Below, piece by piece: positions 43,646-53,300 of a DNA stretch of 60,381 nt (the first letter of the stretch is position 1; each line of letters starts with the position of its first letter). The position numbers and the translations under genes were made by a program. This stretch comes from JBBDNV01 sp040877415 (GTDB taxonomy: Bacteria; Planctomycetota; Planctomycetia; Pirellulales; PALSA-1355): the NCBI GenBank assembly GCA_040877415.1, contig JBBDNV010000174.1:1-60381 (forward strand). The letters are read 5' to 3'. The notes beneath the pieces were generated by a model. That model made no database searches. It was given only the letters and a program-made list of their open reading frames with translations, and was not told where the DNA came from.

Positions 43646-43984
43646 CTAAACCGCGCTGTCGTCGCTCTCGCCGGTGCGGATGCGAATGGCCCCCGACAGG
43701 TCGCTGACGAAAATCTTGCCGTCGCCGACCTGGCCGGTGCGGGCGCTTTTGAGAATGGCGTCGATGACCGTCTGGGCATTGGCGTCGGAGACGACGACTT
43801 CGATCTTCGACTTGGGAATGAACTCGACCGCGTACTCGGTGCCGCGGTAGGTTTCCATGTGTCCCTTCTGCCGGCCGAAGCCGCGGACGTCGGTGACGGT
43901 CATGCCGGCCACGCCCTTGGCGTTCAGCGCGTCTTTGACTTCTTCGACCTTGAAATGCCGCACGATGGCTTCGATCTTTTTCAT
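43646..43984 (-). CDS. glnB: Nitrogen regulatory protein PII
   Basis: 112 residues, the normal PII length. It starts MKKIEAIVRHFKVEEVKDAL. The T-loop is intact, with the conserved Tyr51 in ETYRGTEYAVEF that is uridylylated in many bacteria, and the C-terminal ATP/2-oxoglutarate motifs are present (TGQVGDGKIFV, AIRIRTGE). PII senses nitrogen/carbon status and binds transporters and enzymes. No amtB or glnA is adjacent. GGGAG precedes the ATG by about 8 nt. glnB and glnK cannot be separated by sequence alone. Confidence 0.95.
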   Translation of the reverse strand: MKKIEAIVRHFKVEEVKDALNAKGVAGMTVTDVRGFGRQKGHMETYRGTEYAVEFIPKSKIEVVVSDANAQTVIDAILKSARTGQVGDGKIFVSDLSGAIRIRTGESDDSAV

Positions 43985-44378
43985 GGCTGTCTCCCGCTAA
44001 AAAGCATGTTGGCTTGATGAGTAAAAGCCGTGTTGAAGTTGGTCAATCGTGCCGCGAGCATGCCGCCTTCATTCCACCGGCGACCTTTGGAGGGAGCAAC
44101 CGCCGTGCCGAAACGCCTATCGGCGGCGCGGATTCTCGGCCGCGCGCGCGTAAATCCCTCGTGGACTGCACGTTGCAGGTTCCGGGCAGGCGCGCGTCGC
44201 GAATGGGCCGGCAAAATCCGTTTTCGCGCCGTCGTCGCGCGCGCTTGGCCGTTCGGCTCGCCGGTCCTAGCGCGTTTGGCCGCCGTTTCGCCGCTGCTTC
44301 GGACATTCGGGGCGCCGTCGCGCGGTTGAAGCGCGATTCACAAAGCTGTGACAGCCACTTGCGCCCCGCACCAGCACG
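43985..44378. other. Gene-free interval before PII
   Basis: 394 nt upstream of PII with no recognisable gene. I looked for a sigma-54 promoter (TGGC-N8-TTGC type) and saw none. Other open frames have poor codon bias. Confidence 0.5.
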
Positions 44379-45764
44379 CTAGCGGTAGCTGCCGCCGTCG
44401 AGATTGTGCTTCTTCATCAATCGATAAAGCGTGCCGCGGGGGAGCTTCGCCTCGATCGCCGCGGTGCGCACGTCGCCGTGATGTCGCACCAGCAGGTCGT
44501 TGAGGTATTGGCTCTCGAATCGGGCCACGTGCTCGTCGCGCAATTCGAAATAGCCCAAATCGCCGCTCGAGCGCCCTTCGCCGGCGGCCGCTACCACCTC
44601 GTCCGATAAATCGTCCAGCGCGATATGCGGACCCTTGGCCAGCGCGATCGCGCGGCGGATGACGTTTTGCAGCTCGCGCACGTTCCCCGGCCAGCGATAT
44701 TGCGAGAGCACCTGGTACGCCTCGGGCGTGATGCTCTTGATCGGGCGGCCCATTTCGCGGCCATGGCGGTGGGCCAGGTATTCGGCCACGAGCCCGATGT
44801 CGTCGCCCCGTTCGCGCAAGGGGGGCAGGTCGATCCGCACGACGTTGATCCGGTAATAAAGATCCTGGCGGAAGCGGTTCTGGCGGATCATCTCGTCGAG
44901 ATTTCGGGCCGTGGCGGCGACGATGCGCACGTCCACGTCGATTTCCTCGCGTCCGCCGACGCGACGGATCTTCCGCTCCTGCAAGGTGCGCAGCAGCTTG
45001 GCTTGCAACAGCATCGGCAGCTCGCCCAATTCGTCGAGAAAGAACGTTCCGCGGTCGGCGAATTCCAACAACCCGATCTGCCGGCTTTCGGCGCCGGTGA
45101 AGGCCCCTTTCTCGTGGCCGTAGAACTCGCTCTCCAGCAGGCTTTCGGGAATGGCGCCGCAATCGACCGGCACGAACCGTCCGCCGGCCCGGCGGCTGCG
45201 GCGGTGAATGCTGCGCGCGACCAACTCCTTGCCGGTGCCGGTTTCGCCCACGACCAGCACGTCGACGTCGGAATTGGCCACTTGCTCGATCGTCTCGAAC
45301 ACTTTGCGCATGGCCGCCGAGCCGCCGATCATGTCGTCAAAGCCATACGGCCGCTCGACCTGACGGCGCAACAGCTCATACTCCTCTTCCAGCCGCCGGC
45401 CCGAGAGCAGCCGCGAAGCGCTTTGGACAAGCGCCTGCGGATCGACCGGATGAGACAGGTAGTCGCCCGCCCCGAGCCGCAAACTGGCCGTGGCCGATTC
45501 CACCGTCGGCGCGCTGGTCACCACGATCAGCGGCAGCTCGGGATCGATCGTTCGGGCCGTGCGCAGCAGGTCGAAGTCGTCGGGCCGCCGGGGATCGACA
45601 TTGGCCAGCAGCAGATCGAACGAGTCGCCGCGCAGTTTTTCGAGCGCCTCAAGCGCGCTTGCCACCGTCGAGAATTCCGGCGACTCGAGACCCGCCAAGG
45701 CCGCTTGATATTGCCGGGCCGCGGAATCGTCGGGCTCGACGATCAGAATACGTGGCTTCTTCAT
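44379..45764 (-). CDS. NtrC-like sigma-54 activator with degenerate receiver
   Basis: 461 residues. Residues 1-120 form a receiver fold, 145-370 an AAA+ sigma-54-interaction domain, and ~420-455 a Fis-type HTH (DVRTAAIEAKLPRGTLYRLM). The AAA+ motifs are intact: Walker A GETGTGKE (173-180), GAFTGA (220-225), Walker B FFLDEL. In the receiver the usual phospho-Asp is Asn55 (in FDLLLANVDP) and the invariant Lys is His105 (in DYLSHPVD), although the acidic pocket D12-D13 remains. It may therefore be controlled without phosphorylation. I chose MKKPRILIVEPDD at 45764, because the 125 upstream codons are not receiver-like. No histidine kinase is adjacent. Confidence 0.9.
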   Translation of the reverse strand: MKKPRILIVEPDDSAARQYQAALAGLESPEFSTVASALEALEKLRGDSFDLLLANVDPRRPDDFDLLRTARTIDPELPLIVVTSAPTVESATASLRLGAGDYLSHPVDPQALVQSASRLLSGRRLEEEYELLRRQVERPYGFDDMIGGSAAMRKVFETIEQVANSDVDVLVVGETGTGKELVARSIHRRSRRAGGRFVPVDCGAIPESLLESEFYGHEKGAFTGAESRQIGLLEFADRGTFFLDELGELPMLLQAKLLRTLQERKIRRVGGREEIDVDVRIVAATARNLDEMIRQNRFRQDLYYRINVVRIDLPPLRERGDDIGLVAEYLAHRHGREMGRPIKSITPEAYQVLSQYRWPGNVRELQNVIRRAIALAKGPHIALDDLSDEVVAAAGEGRSSGDLGYFELRDEHVARFESQYLNDLLVRHHGDVRTAAIEAKLPRGTLYRLMKKHNLDGGSYR

Positions 45765-46126
45765 GGCGGTGCTATCGAGGGCATTTTTCACCGGTTGCCC
45801 CGGGGCGCGCAAATGCGACGCGACGTGAAAGCGCGCCGGGGCGGTCCGCCTGAATCGCTCTAACAGGATAGCTTCAACCACCGGCGGCCCCGAGTCAATT
45901 GTCGGCGGCAACCCGTTTTGCCTCCTCGAGCCCCCGGCTTTGGCGGAGGATTTGTTTCCCTCCTCGACGCAATCGCTCGGCAAAGCCGGGGCTGACCGTG
46001 TGCCGCTTCGCTGCGTGCACGGCCCGCGGCGGTCGTCTATACTGGAAACTCGCGTGCTGGGAACGTGGAGCCGCCGACCTTCCCCCCAACCTTCCTTTGA
46101 CCCACACCTGGCGAGGCATTCGATCC
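45765..46126. other. Divergent intergenic region before the four-gene operon
   Basis: No gene seen in 362 nt. A -10-like TATACT at 46038-46043 has only a weak GTGCAC at 17-bp spacing. I saw no sigma-54 promoter. Confidence 0.4.
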
Positions 46127-49100
46127 ATGATATCGTCACGGCTCGTGCTCTACCCGCTATTGATCCTGGCCGCGAGTTGGTTGCTTCATCCCCTGGCGCT
46201 CGCCGCCGACAACAAGCCGGCCGACCCCGGCCGCTTTACCCCGCGGGCCGGTTTTTCCGTCGAGGAAGTCGTCACGCCCGGCTCGACCGGTTCGCTGGTT
46301 GCCATGGCGTTCGACGAAGCCGGCGATATCATCGCCTCGCGGGAGCGCGGGGCGCTTTTGCTCATCCAGGACAAGGACCACGACGGACGGTTTGAAACGG
46401 TCGGGACGTACTGCGACAAGGTCCACGACTGCCAGGGCATTCTGCCGCTCGGCGAGCACGTGTTTGCCGTGGGTGACGGGCCCTCGAAGACGGCCTTCTA
46501 TCGCTTGAGCGACACGAACGCCGACGGCCAGGCCGACAAGGTCGAAACGCTTTTCAAGTTCAAAGGCGGCATGGGCGAGCACGGACCGCACGCGCCGGTG
46601 CTGGGGCCCGACGGACTGATCTACATCATGATCGGCAACCACGCCTTCGTCGAAGGCAAGCCGGCCGGCACCAGCCCCCATCACGACTACTACGACGCCG
46701 AGCTGCTGGTGCCCAAGTACGAGGACGCCAACGGCCACGCCGCCGGCATCAAGGCGCCCGGCGGCACCGTGGTCCGCACGGACACTAACGGTAGTTTTTT
46801 GGAAGTGTTCGTGGGCGGGTTCCGCAATGCCTACGATCACGCCTTCAACCGCGACGGCGAGCTGTTCACCTTCGATTCCGACATGGAATGGGACATTGGT
46901 CTGCCGTGGTATCGACCGACGCGGGTCAATCATCTAATTCCCGGCGGCGAGTACGGCTGGCGCAGCGGCTGGTCGACGTGGCCGGCCTACTTCGTCGACA
47001 GCCTGCCGACGACGCTCGACGTCGGCCGCGGCTCGCCGACCGGCGTCGTGTTCTACGACCACCATCGCTACCCGGCCAAATACCAGGGCGCGTTTTTCAT
47101 GTGCGACTGGTCGCAGGGCCGAATCCTGGCAGTCATGCTCGAGCGCCAGCGCGGCACGTACCAGGCCACGAGCGAAATCTTTCTGGAAGGCCGGCCGCTG
47201 AACTGCTCCGACGTCGACGTCGGGCCCGACGGCTGGCTGTACATCTCGGTCGGCGGACGCAATACCGAAGGGTCGATCTTCCGCGTCGTTTCGGACGCGG
47301 CCGTGAATCAAACGACCATCGACGAGCCGGTGTCGCTGGGCATCGCCCGGGCCATCGACCAGCCGCAGCTTACTTCCGCTTGGGCCCGCCGGGCAGTGCG
47401 CGAGGTGAAGAAGGATCTCGGCGACCAGTGGGGTCCGGCGCTCGTGGCGGTGGCGGTCAACCCGCAGGCGTCGCCGCAAAGCGTCGTGCGAGCCCTGGAC
47501 CTGATGCAGCTTTGCGGTCCGGCGCCCGCGGCCGACTTGCTGGTCCAATTGTCGCGCGACGAAAACACCGACGTGCGCTCGAAGGCGACCTACCTGATGG
47601 GCATTCACGCCACCCGCGCCTCGAACGATCGGCTGGTGGCGCTCTTGGACGACGCCGATCCCAACGTCCGCCGGCTGGCTTGCGCGTCGTTGGTGCGCGC
47701 CCGGCACCCGGCCCCGGTCGACAAACTGCTGGATCTCGTGGCCGAGCCGGACCCCTTCGTGGCCTGGGAAGCGCGCCGTGCGCTGGAAGAGCTGCCGCCG
47801 GACCAATGGCGGTCCTTGGTGCTCTCATCGACCGACCCGCGGGTCTTTATCGCCGGCGCGATCGCGCTGGAAGTGTTGGGCGCGGATCGCGATACCTGTG
47901 GAACGATCTTGGAAGGCTGCGCCAAACGGCTCTCGGGCGATCTTTCGGACGACAACGTGCTCGATCTGTTGCGGGTGGTGGAGTTGGCCCTCTATCGCGG
48001 CGGCTTCAAGCCGGGCGAACAGCCGGTGCTCGGCAGCTTGATTTCGGCCCGCTTTCCCTCCGCGGACCATCGGCTGAATCGCGAGCTGGTGCGCACGCTG
48101 GTGGTGATGCAGGATCCGACGCTGGCCCCGCGGCTGGTGAAACATTTGCAAGCCAGGGCGCCCTTGGACGAGCGAATCCAGGCCGCCATGTTGGGCGTTC
48201 ACCTCAAGGTCGGCTGGACGCCCGAATTGCGCGGCGAGCTGTTGGATTTCTTCGCCCTGGCACGAGCGCTCGAAGGGGGCAACAGCTATCGCGGCTACCT
48301 CACGAACGGGGCCAACGACGTGCTGAAAACCATGCCGCCCGAGGAGCAGTTGGTCCGCATTCGCGCGGGCGCCAACAACCCAGGCGCCGCGCTGGGCGTG
48401 GTCGAGCATCACTCCGGCAAGCTTTCGGCCGAACAAGTCTCGGCCCTGTTGCAGCTCGACAGGAAGCTGGCCGGCAACGATTCGCCCGCGGCCCGCGATT
48501 TGGCCAGGGCGGCCGTCATCGCGCTGGGACACGGCGACGAATCGGCCCTGCCCCACTTGCACGAGGTTTTCGAAAACGCGCCCGATCGCAGGCATCACGT
48601 GGCCCAGGCGTTGGCCACTTACTCGCTCAACACGGCGCCCCGCGAGCAGGACTGGCCGCTGTTGGTCCGCTCGCTTGCGGTGGTCGAAGGCACGACCGCC
48701 CGCGACGTGCTGCGCGCGCTGGCGCGGTACAAGATGAGTAACGACAAACCGCAGGACCAGCGGCAAGTGATCCTTTTGGGCTTGAAGCTCGGCGACAACG
48801 GCGGCCGCGAGGCCGCGCAACTGTTGTCGCGTTGGACCGGCGAAGCCGCCAGCGAGCCGCGCGAACCGGGGCCACAGGCCATGGCCAAGTGGCAAAAGTG
48901 GTTCATCGAAAAATATCCCGACCAGCCCGACCCCGTGCTGCCGGCCGAGCCCGAAGCCCAGCAGGTCTTCGCGGCCGTGCTCGACTTTTTGGCGAGCCCG
49001 CAGAGTTTCTCGGGCAATCCGGCGCGCGGGGCGGCCGTGTTTGAAAAAGCGCAGTGCGTCAAGTGCCACCGCTATGGCACGCGCGGCGAAGGCATCGGGC

Positions 49101-49465
49101 CCGACTTGACCAACGTCAGCCGCCGCTTCCAGCGGAAAGAGATTTTGGAGTCGGTCGTGTTTCCCTCGCTGGTCATCTCCGATCAGTTCGCCGCCAAAAC
49201 GGTGCTCACCACCGACGGCAAGGTTTACACCGGTCTGGTCGGCGAGACGGGCGAGGGAATTGTCGTGCTCGACATCAACGGCGGGAAGGTCAACGTGGCC
49301 AAGCACGACGTCGACCGGATCGCGCCGAGCAAACAGTCGGCCATGCCGGCCGGTTTGTTCAATACGCTTTCACAGGCCGAGATCGCCGATCTGTTCGCCT
49401 ATCTGGCCGAACCGGCGGAGGGAAAGGATGAAGGCGGAAGGCAGAAGGATGAAGGGGGAAAATAA
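46127..49465 (+). CDS. Secreted propeller/HEAT/cytochrome c protein (PVC-type heme-binding)
   Basis: First gene of a four-gene operon, about 1112 residues. A signal peptide (LLILAASWLLHPLALAAD) precedes a beta-propeller of the sorbosone-dehydrogenase-like type (GSLVAMAFDEAGDIIASRE, GPDGLIYIMIGNHAF, GFRNAYDHAFNRDGE, GPDGWLYISVGGR; about residues 30-400). HEAT-like repeats follow (DVRSKATYLMG, NVRRLACASLVRA). The C-terminal ~150 residues hold the planctomycete heme-binding domain with CVKCH at residue 977 and AAKTVLTTDGKVYTGLV. GAGG lies about 12 nt before the ATG. The next gene starts 1 nt after the stop. Likely a periplasmic oxidoreductase; substrate unknown. Confidence 0.9.
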   Translation: MISSRLVLYPLLILAASWLLHPLALAADNKPADPGRFTPRAGFSVEEVVTPGSTGSLVAMAFDEAGDIIASRERGALLLIQDKDHDGRFETVGTYCDKVHDCQGILPLGEHVFAVGDGPSKTAFYRLSDTNADGQADKVETLFKFKGGMGEHGPHAPVLGPDGLIYIMIGNHAFVEGKPAGTSPHHDYYDAELLVPKYEDANGHAAGIKAPGGTVVRTDTNGSFLEVFVGGFRNAYDHAFNRDGELFTFDSDMEWDIGLPWYRPTRVNHLIPGGEYGWRSGWSTWPAYFVDSLPTTLDVGRGSPTGVVFYDHHRYPAKYQGAFFMCDWSQGRILAVMLERQRGTYQATSEIFLEGRPLNCSDVDVGPDGWLYISVGGRNTEGSIFRVVSDAAVNQTTIDEPVSLGIARAIDQPQLTSAWARRAVREVKKDLGDQWGPALVAVAVNPQASPQSVVRALDLMQLCGPAPAADLLVQLSRDENTDVRSKATYLMGIHATRASNDRLVALLDDADPNVRRLACASLVRARHPAPVDKLLDLVAEPDPFVAWEARRALEELPPDQWRSLVLSSTDPRVFIAGAIALEVLGADRDTCGTILEGCAKRLSGDLSDDNVLDLLRVVELALYRGGFKPGEQPVLGSLISARFPSADHRLNRELVRTLVVMQDPTLAPRLVKHLQARAPLDERIQAAMLGVHLKVGWTPELRGELLDFFALARALEGGNSYRGYLTNGANDVLKTMPPEEQLVRIRAGANNPGAALGVVEHHSGKLSAEQVSALLQLDRKLAGNDSPAARDLARAAVIALGHGDESALPHLHEVFENAPDRRHHVAQALATYSLNTAPREQDWPLLVRSLAVVEGTTARDVLRALARYKMSNDKPQDQRQVILLGLKLGDNGGREAAQLLSRWTGEAASEPREPGPQAMAKWQKWFIEKYPDQPDPVLPAEPEAQQVFAAVLDFLASPQSFSGNPARGAAVFEKAQCVKCHRYGTRGEGIGPDLTNVSRRFQRKEILESVVFPSLVISDQFAAKTVLTTDGKVYTGLVGETGEGIVVLDINGGKVNVAKHDVDRIAPSKQSAMPAGLFNTLSQAEIADLFAYLAEPAEGKDEGGRQKDEGGK
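49424..49455 (+). repeat. Purine-rich repeat at the gene boundary
   Basis: AAGGATGAAGG occurs at 49424-49434 and again at 49445-49455. It encodes the Lys/Asp/Glu/Gly-rich end of the propeller protein (KDEGG twice) and runs up to the next start. Similar GA-rich repeats are common between planctomycete genes; here one has extended the coding region. Confidence 0.5.
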
Positions 49466-49466
49466 G

Positions 49467-50342
49467 ATGAACAATGAAATCACGACGCGACGGCGGTTCC
49501 TGGCCGCTTCGGCGGCGGGATGTTTTCTGGGGGCATCGATTCCGTCGTTATCGCGTGGGGCGGACGCGGATGGCAATCACGTCATTCGCTTGCCGATTCG
49601 CCGGCAAACGCGCCAGCGCGACTCCGACCGCTTTGACGAGAAGACCGCGGTTCGCGAGCTGGCGCCTCGCGAAACGGCCATTCTCATCTGCGACATGTGG
49701 AACAAGCATTGGTGCGCAAGCGCCACGCGCCGCTGCGATGCATTGGCCAGGAAGATGGCCCCGCTGATCGGCGAGGCCCGCGCCGCTGGCGTGCACATCG
49801 TGCACTCCCCGTCCGACACGCTCGACTCGTACAAGGATCATCCGGCGTGCAAGCGGGCGCTGGCCGTGGCGACCGTCACGCCCCCTTCGCCGATTCGTAG
49901 CTGGTGTTCGCTCGAAGAGGCGCGCGAAGGCAAGCTGCCAATCGACGATTCGGACGGAGGCTGTGATTGCCAGCCGCAGTGCAAGCAAGCTTCGCCCTGG
50001 ACCAGTCAGCACCCGGCGATCCACATCGCCGACGGCGATTTCATTTCCGACGATGGCCGTCAGGTCTACAGCTACTTCGTCGAGCAGGGAATCAAACACG
50101 TGATTTACGTCGGCGTGCACACGAACATGTGCGTGCTGGGCCGCTCGTTCGGCATCCGGCAGATGACGAAACTGGGGCTCGACGCGATCCTGGTGCGTGA
50201 CCTGACCGACACGATGTACAACCCGCGCAGGGCGCCGTTTGTGCCGCATGAAAAAGGCACCGAGCTGGTCATCCAGCACGTCGAGCGGCACTGGTGCCCC
50301 ACCACCGCTAGCGAGGCCTTGGCCCTGGGGCTGCGTCAATGA
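49467..50342 (+). CDS. Tat-exported isochorismatase-fold cysteine hydrolase
   Basis: 291 residues. The Tat signal TRRRFLAASAAGCFLG precedes the isochorismatase fold: ETAILICDMWNKHWC with the catalytic Asp, IGEARAAGVHIVHSPSD, and HTNMCVLGRSFGIRQM with the nucleophilic Cys. A small Cys cluster (GGCDCQPQCK) lies between. This superfamily hydrolyses amides and vinyl ethers (nicotinamidase, N-carbamoylsarcosine amidase, isochorismatase), so an amidase is a reasonable guess. The export signal is unusual for the fold. It starts 1 nt after the upstream stop and overlaps the next gene by 4 nt (ATGA). Confidence 0.88.
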   Translation: MNNEITTRRRFLAASAAGCFLGASIPSLSRGADADGNHVIRLPIRRQTRQRDSDRFDEKTAVRELAPRETAILICDMWNKHWCASATRRCDALARKMAPLIGEARAAGVHIVHSPSDTLDSYKDHPACKRALAVATVTPPSPIRSWCSLEEAREGKLPIDDSDGGCDCQPQCKQASPWTSQHPAIHIADGDFISDDGRQVYSYFVEQGIKHVIYVGVHTNMCVLGRSFGIRQMTKLGLDAILVRDLTDTMYNPRRAPFVPHEKGTELVIQHVERHWCPTTASEALALGLRQ

Positions 50343-53300
50343 GTGCCCAGCGCGGTCGTGGCTTCCCTCTGGCGATCCTGCCGCTTGCCGCCTTAGCACC
50401 GTTTCTGGCTTTTTTCGCGACGATGCCGGCCGCCGCGTCCGACGAAGACGACAACCCCTACCGCCCAGGACTCGTCGCCCGCTATCGAGGCTCCGACGGC
50501 ATCGAATACGCGCGGCTGGCGGAGCGGCTGTGGCACGTGTGGAACGCGCTTCCGCCCGATCGGCGCGTGCCGCCCGGCCCGTTTACGGCGCTTTACAGCG
50601 GGCGGCTGTGGGCCCAATCGCCCGGCAGCTATCGGTTGCACGTTTTTGCGGCCGGCTCGGTGCGGCTCGAGTTGAACGGCCAGTTGATCCTGGAGGATCA
50701 AGCACCCGAGCCGCGGTGGTTCGACGCGCTGCCGATCGAATTGCCGTTCGGCTATCACCCGCTGAAAATCGAATATCGCCGCACGGACGAGCCGGCCCGG
50801 ATCGCGCTGGCTTGGGAGGGTCCGCAGTTCGGGCTCGAGCCGGTCGGTGCGCGGTGGCTGTTTCACGACGCGCGCCAGACGCCTTCCGGCGATTTCGAGC
50901 GCGGCGAAATGCTGGTTCGCGCGCTCGGCTGCGCCGCCTGTCACGAGTTAGCGGGCGAGCCGGATGCCCTGCGTGCGCCGGCGCTCGATTCACTGGGGGG
51001 CAATTTGTCGGGGGCATGGCTCATGGATTGGCTTGCCGGTAGGGCGCCCGATGCGAAGGCCGATTTCGAAGTACCGAGGGCGCGCCGCATGCCCCATTTC
51101 GGTTTCAGCCGCGACGAGGCCGCAGCGATTGCCGACGTTCTTTTGGCGGCATCCGAGCCGCCCCGGGAACCCGCTTTGCCCGCGATTGGGAGGTCGCCCC
51201 AGCAGGACGGCAAGAAAAAGAAACGCGGGAAAAATGAAGCGAAAGACGAGCCGCCGCCACCCACCGCTGCCGCGGGGGCGAGCCTGTTTCGCAGCGTCGG
51301 CTGCCTGGCGTGTCATCGCGTCGGAGAGTTGGGCACCGGCGGGCTGTTCGGCGGCGGCGATCTTTCGCGCGTGGCCGGCAAGCGTCCGGCCGATTTCTTT
51401 GCCCGCTGGTTGGCCGATCCCGCGCGGCTGAATCGCGATCACCGCATGCCGCTGTTCGCGCTCGAAGCGCACGAGCTGGCGAGCCTGAGCCTGTATTTGC
51501 AGACGCTCGGCGGTCCGGCGGGTCCGGCCGCCACCAAGATTACGTCGCGGTTCCACGACGGCGCGCGCCTGGTGCGCGAGGCGCGCTGCGTGGCGTGCCA
51601 CGCGCTGCCCAAATCCCTGGCCGTGAAACGGGCCGACAAACCGGTGAAACTTTACAAGGCCGCCCTGGCGCGCGGCGAGAACTCGTGCCTGTTCGAGCCC
51701 GACTCGGCGCGCTCTCGGCCCGGTTATCGGCTCGCTGACGACGATCGCCGCGCCATTCGGACGTTCTTCGCCGGCACGAGCCACGTGAGCGACGCGCCGG
51801 TCGCGCGGACCGGAGAGCATCTGCTGGTGGAACACAATTGTCTGGCTTGTCACGCGCGCGGATCGTCGCCGGGGCTCGTGGAACAATTGCCCGCGGTGGC
51901 CGAGGCCGACGCTGCGCTCGGCGCCGTGTTGCCGGCGCTCGAGCCGCCGGCGCTCGTAGGCGTGGGCGACAAGCTCGAGGACGAAGCGCTGGTCGACGCG
52001 ATCCGCACCCCCAAGTCGCAAAGGCGCCCGTGGCTGCGCGTGCGAATGCCCAAGTTCCCGTTGAGCCCGGAGGAAACCGATTCCCTGGTGCGGTACTTTG
52101 TGGACAGTGATCGGATTCCCCCGCGAGCCAATGAATCGCCGCCGGCCGAGCCGGCCGCGTTATCGAACACCGCGCTCGACGCGGCCGGGCCGCGATTGGT
52201 CACCGCCGACGGCTTCGGCTGCACGAGCTGTCACGCGATCGGCGATTGGACGCCTCAAAAAGTGGAACTCGACGCGCAAGGGTCGGCCCTCTCGCAAATC
52301 GGCAAGCGCGTGCGGCGCGAGTGGTTTGATCGCTGGGTGCGCAATCCGGCCCGAAGCGTGCCGCAGATGGAGATGCCCGCGGTCCAGCGCGGCATTCGCG
52401 GCGTGCTCGACGGCAATCTCGACGCTCAACTGGCGGCCGTGTGGCGCGCGCTCAATCGCGAGAACTTCACGCCGCCGGCCCCCGCTGCCCTGCGCGTCGT
52501 GCGGCGCGCGAACTTGCCCGAGCTTGGCGAGCCGGCGGCCGTGCTCTCCGACGTGATCGAAGTCGCCGGACGGCCGTTTGTCAAGCCGTTGGTCGTCGGA
52601 CTAAAGAACCGCCATAACGTGCTAGTGGATTTGGCCGCCAATCGCCTGGCGGCCTGGTGGATCGGCGACGTGGCCCGGCAGCAGACGCGCGGCAAGACGT
52701 GGTATTGGGAAGCCGGCCAGCCGCAGTTGCTTTCCGTCGACGACGAGTCGAACGAGCCGATCGGCGACTTGTGGCTGGTGCGCGGCGGCGAGACGATCGG
52801 GCCCGTGCCCGCCGGGCAGTACGTCACCGAGATCGACGTGCTGGAGCACGTCGAGGACGGCGTGCGGTTTTCGCATCGGCTTCGTTTTCCCATCGATGGC
52901 CCCCCGGCGGTGATCCGCGTCGTGCAGGAGTTTTCGCCGCTGGTGGCGGCTCCGGGCCAGCAGTCGGGCTTTCGACGCCGCGTGCGACTCGAAGCGGCTC
53001 CCGGCCAGGCCGAGTGGGAGCTATTGGCACTGGCGGGCGACGTGAACCTGGATTCCCCCGGGCGTTCGGCCACGCTCTTGGGGCCCAATGGCAGCGTGCA
53101 AGTCTCGCTCGCCGAGGATGCTGGGGCGAGACTTACGAAAACGCCGCGCGGAGCCGTCGTCGCGCTTGGCGGCGGCCAGGCGCCCGCCTGCGAACTCGAA
53201 TATCGCGCGGAAGCCGTGCCCGATCAATTCGCCCCGCCGCCGGTAGTCGATCGCAGCGTCCGGCGCGCGGAGCTAAAGGTTGTCCCGGGCTTCGAGGCCG

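Noticed and set aside
43985..44100. Sigma-54 promoter before PII
   Set aside because: The only GGCAC present is not followed by a GC-type -12 element at the correct spacing.
44030..44329. Open frames in the PII upstream region
   Set aside because: Both strands give Arg-rich sequences without start signals or motifs.
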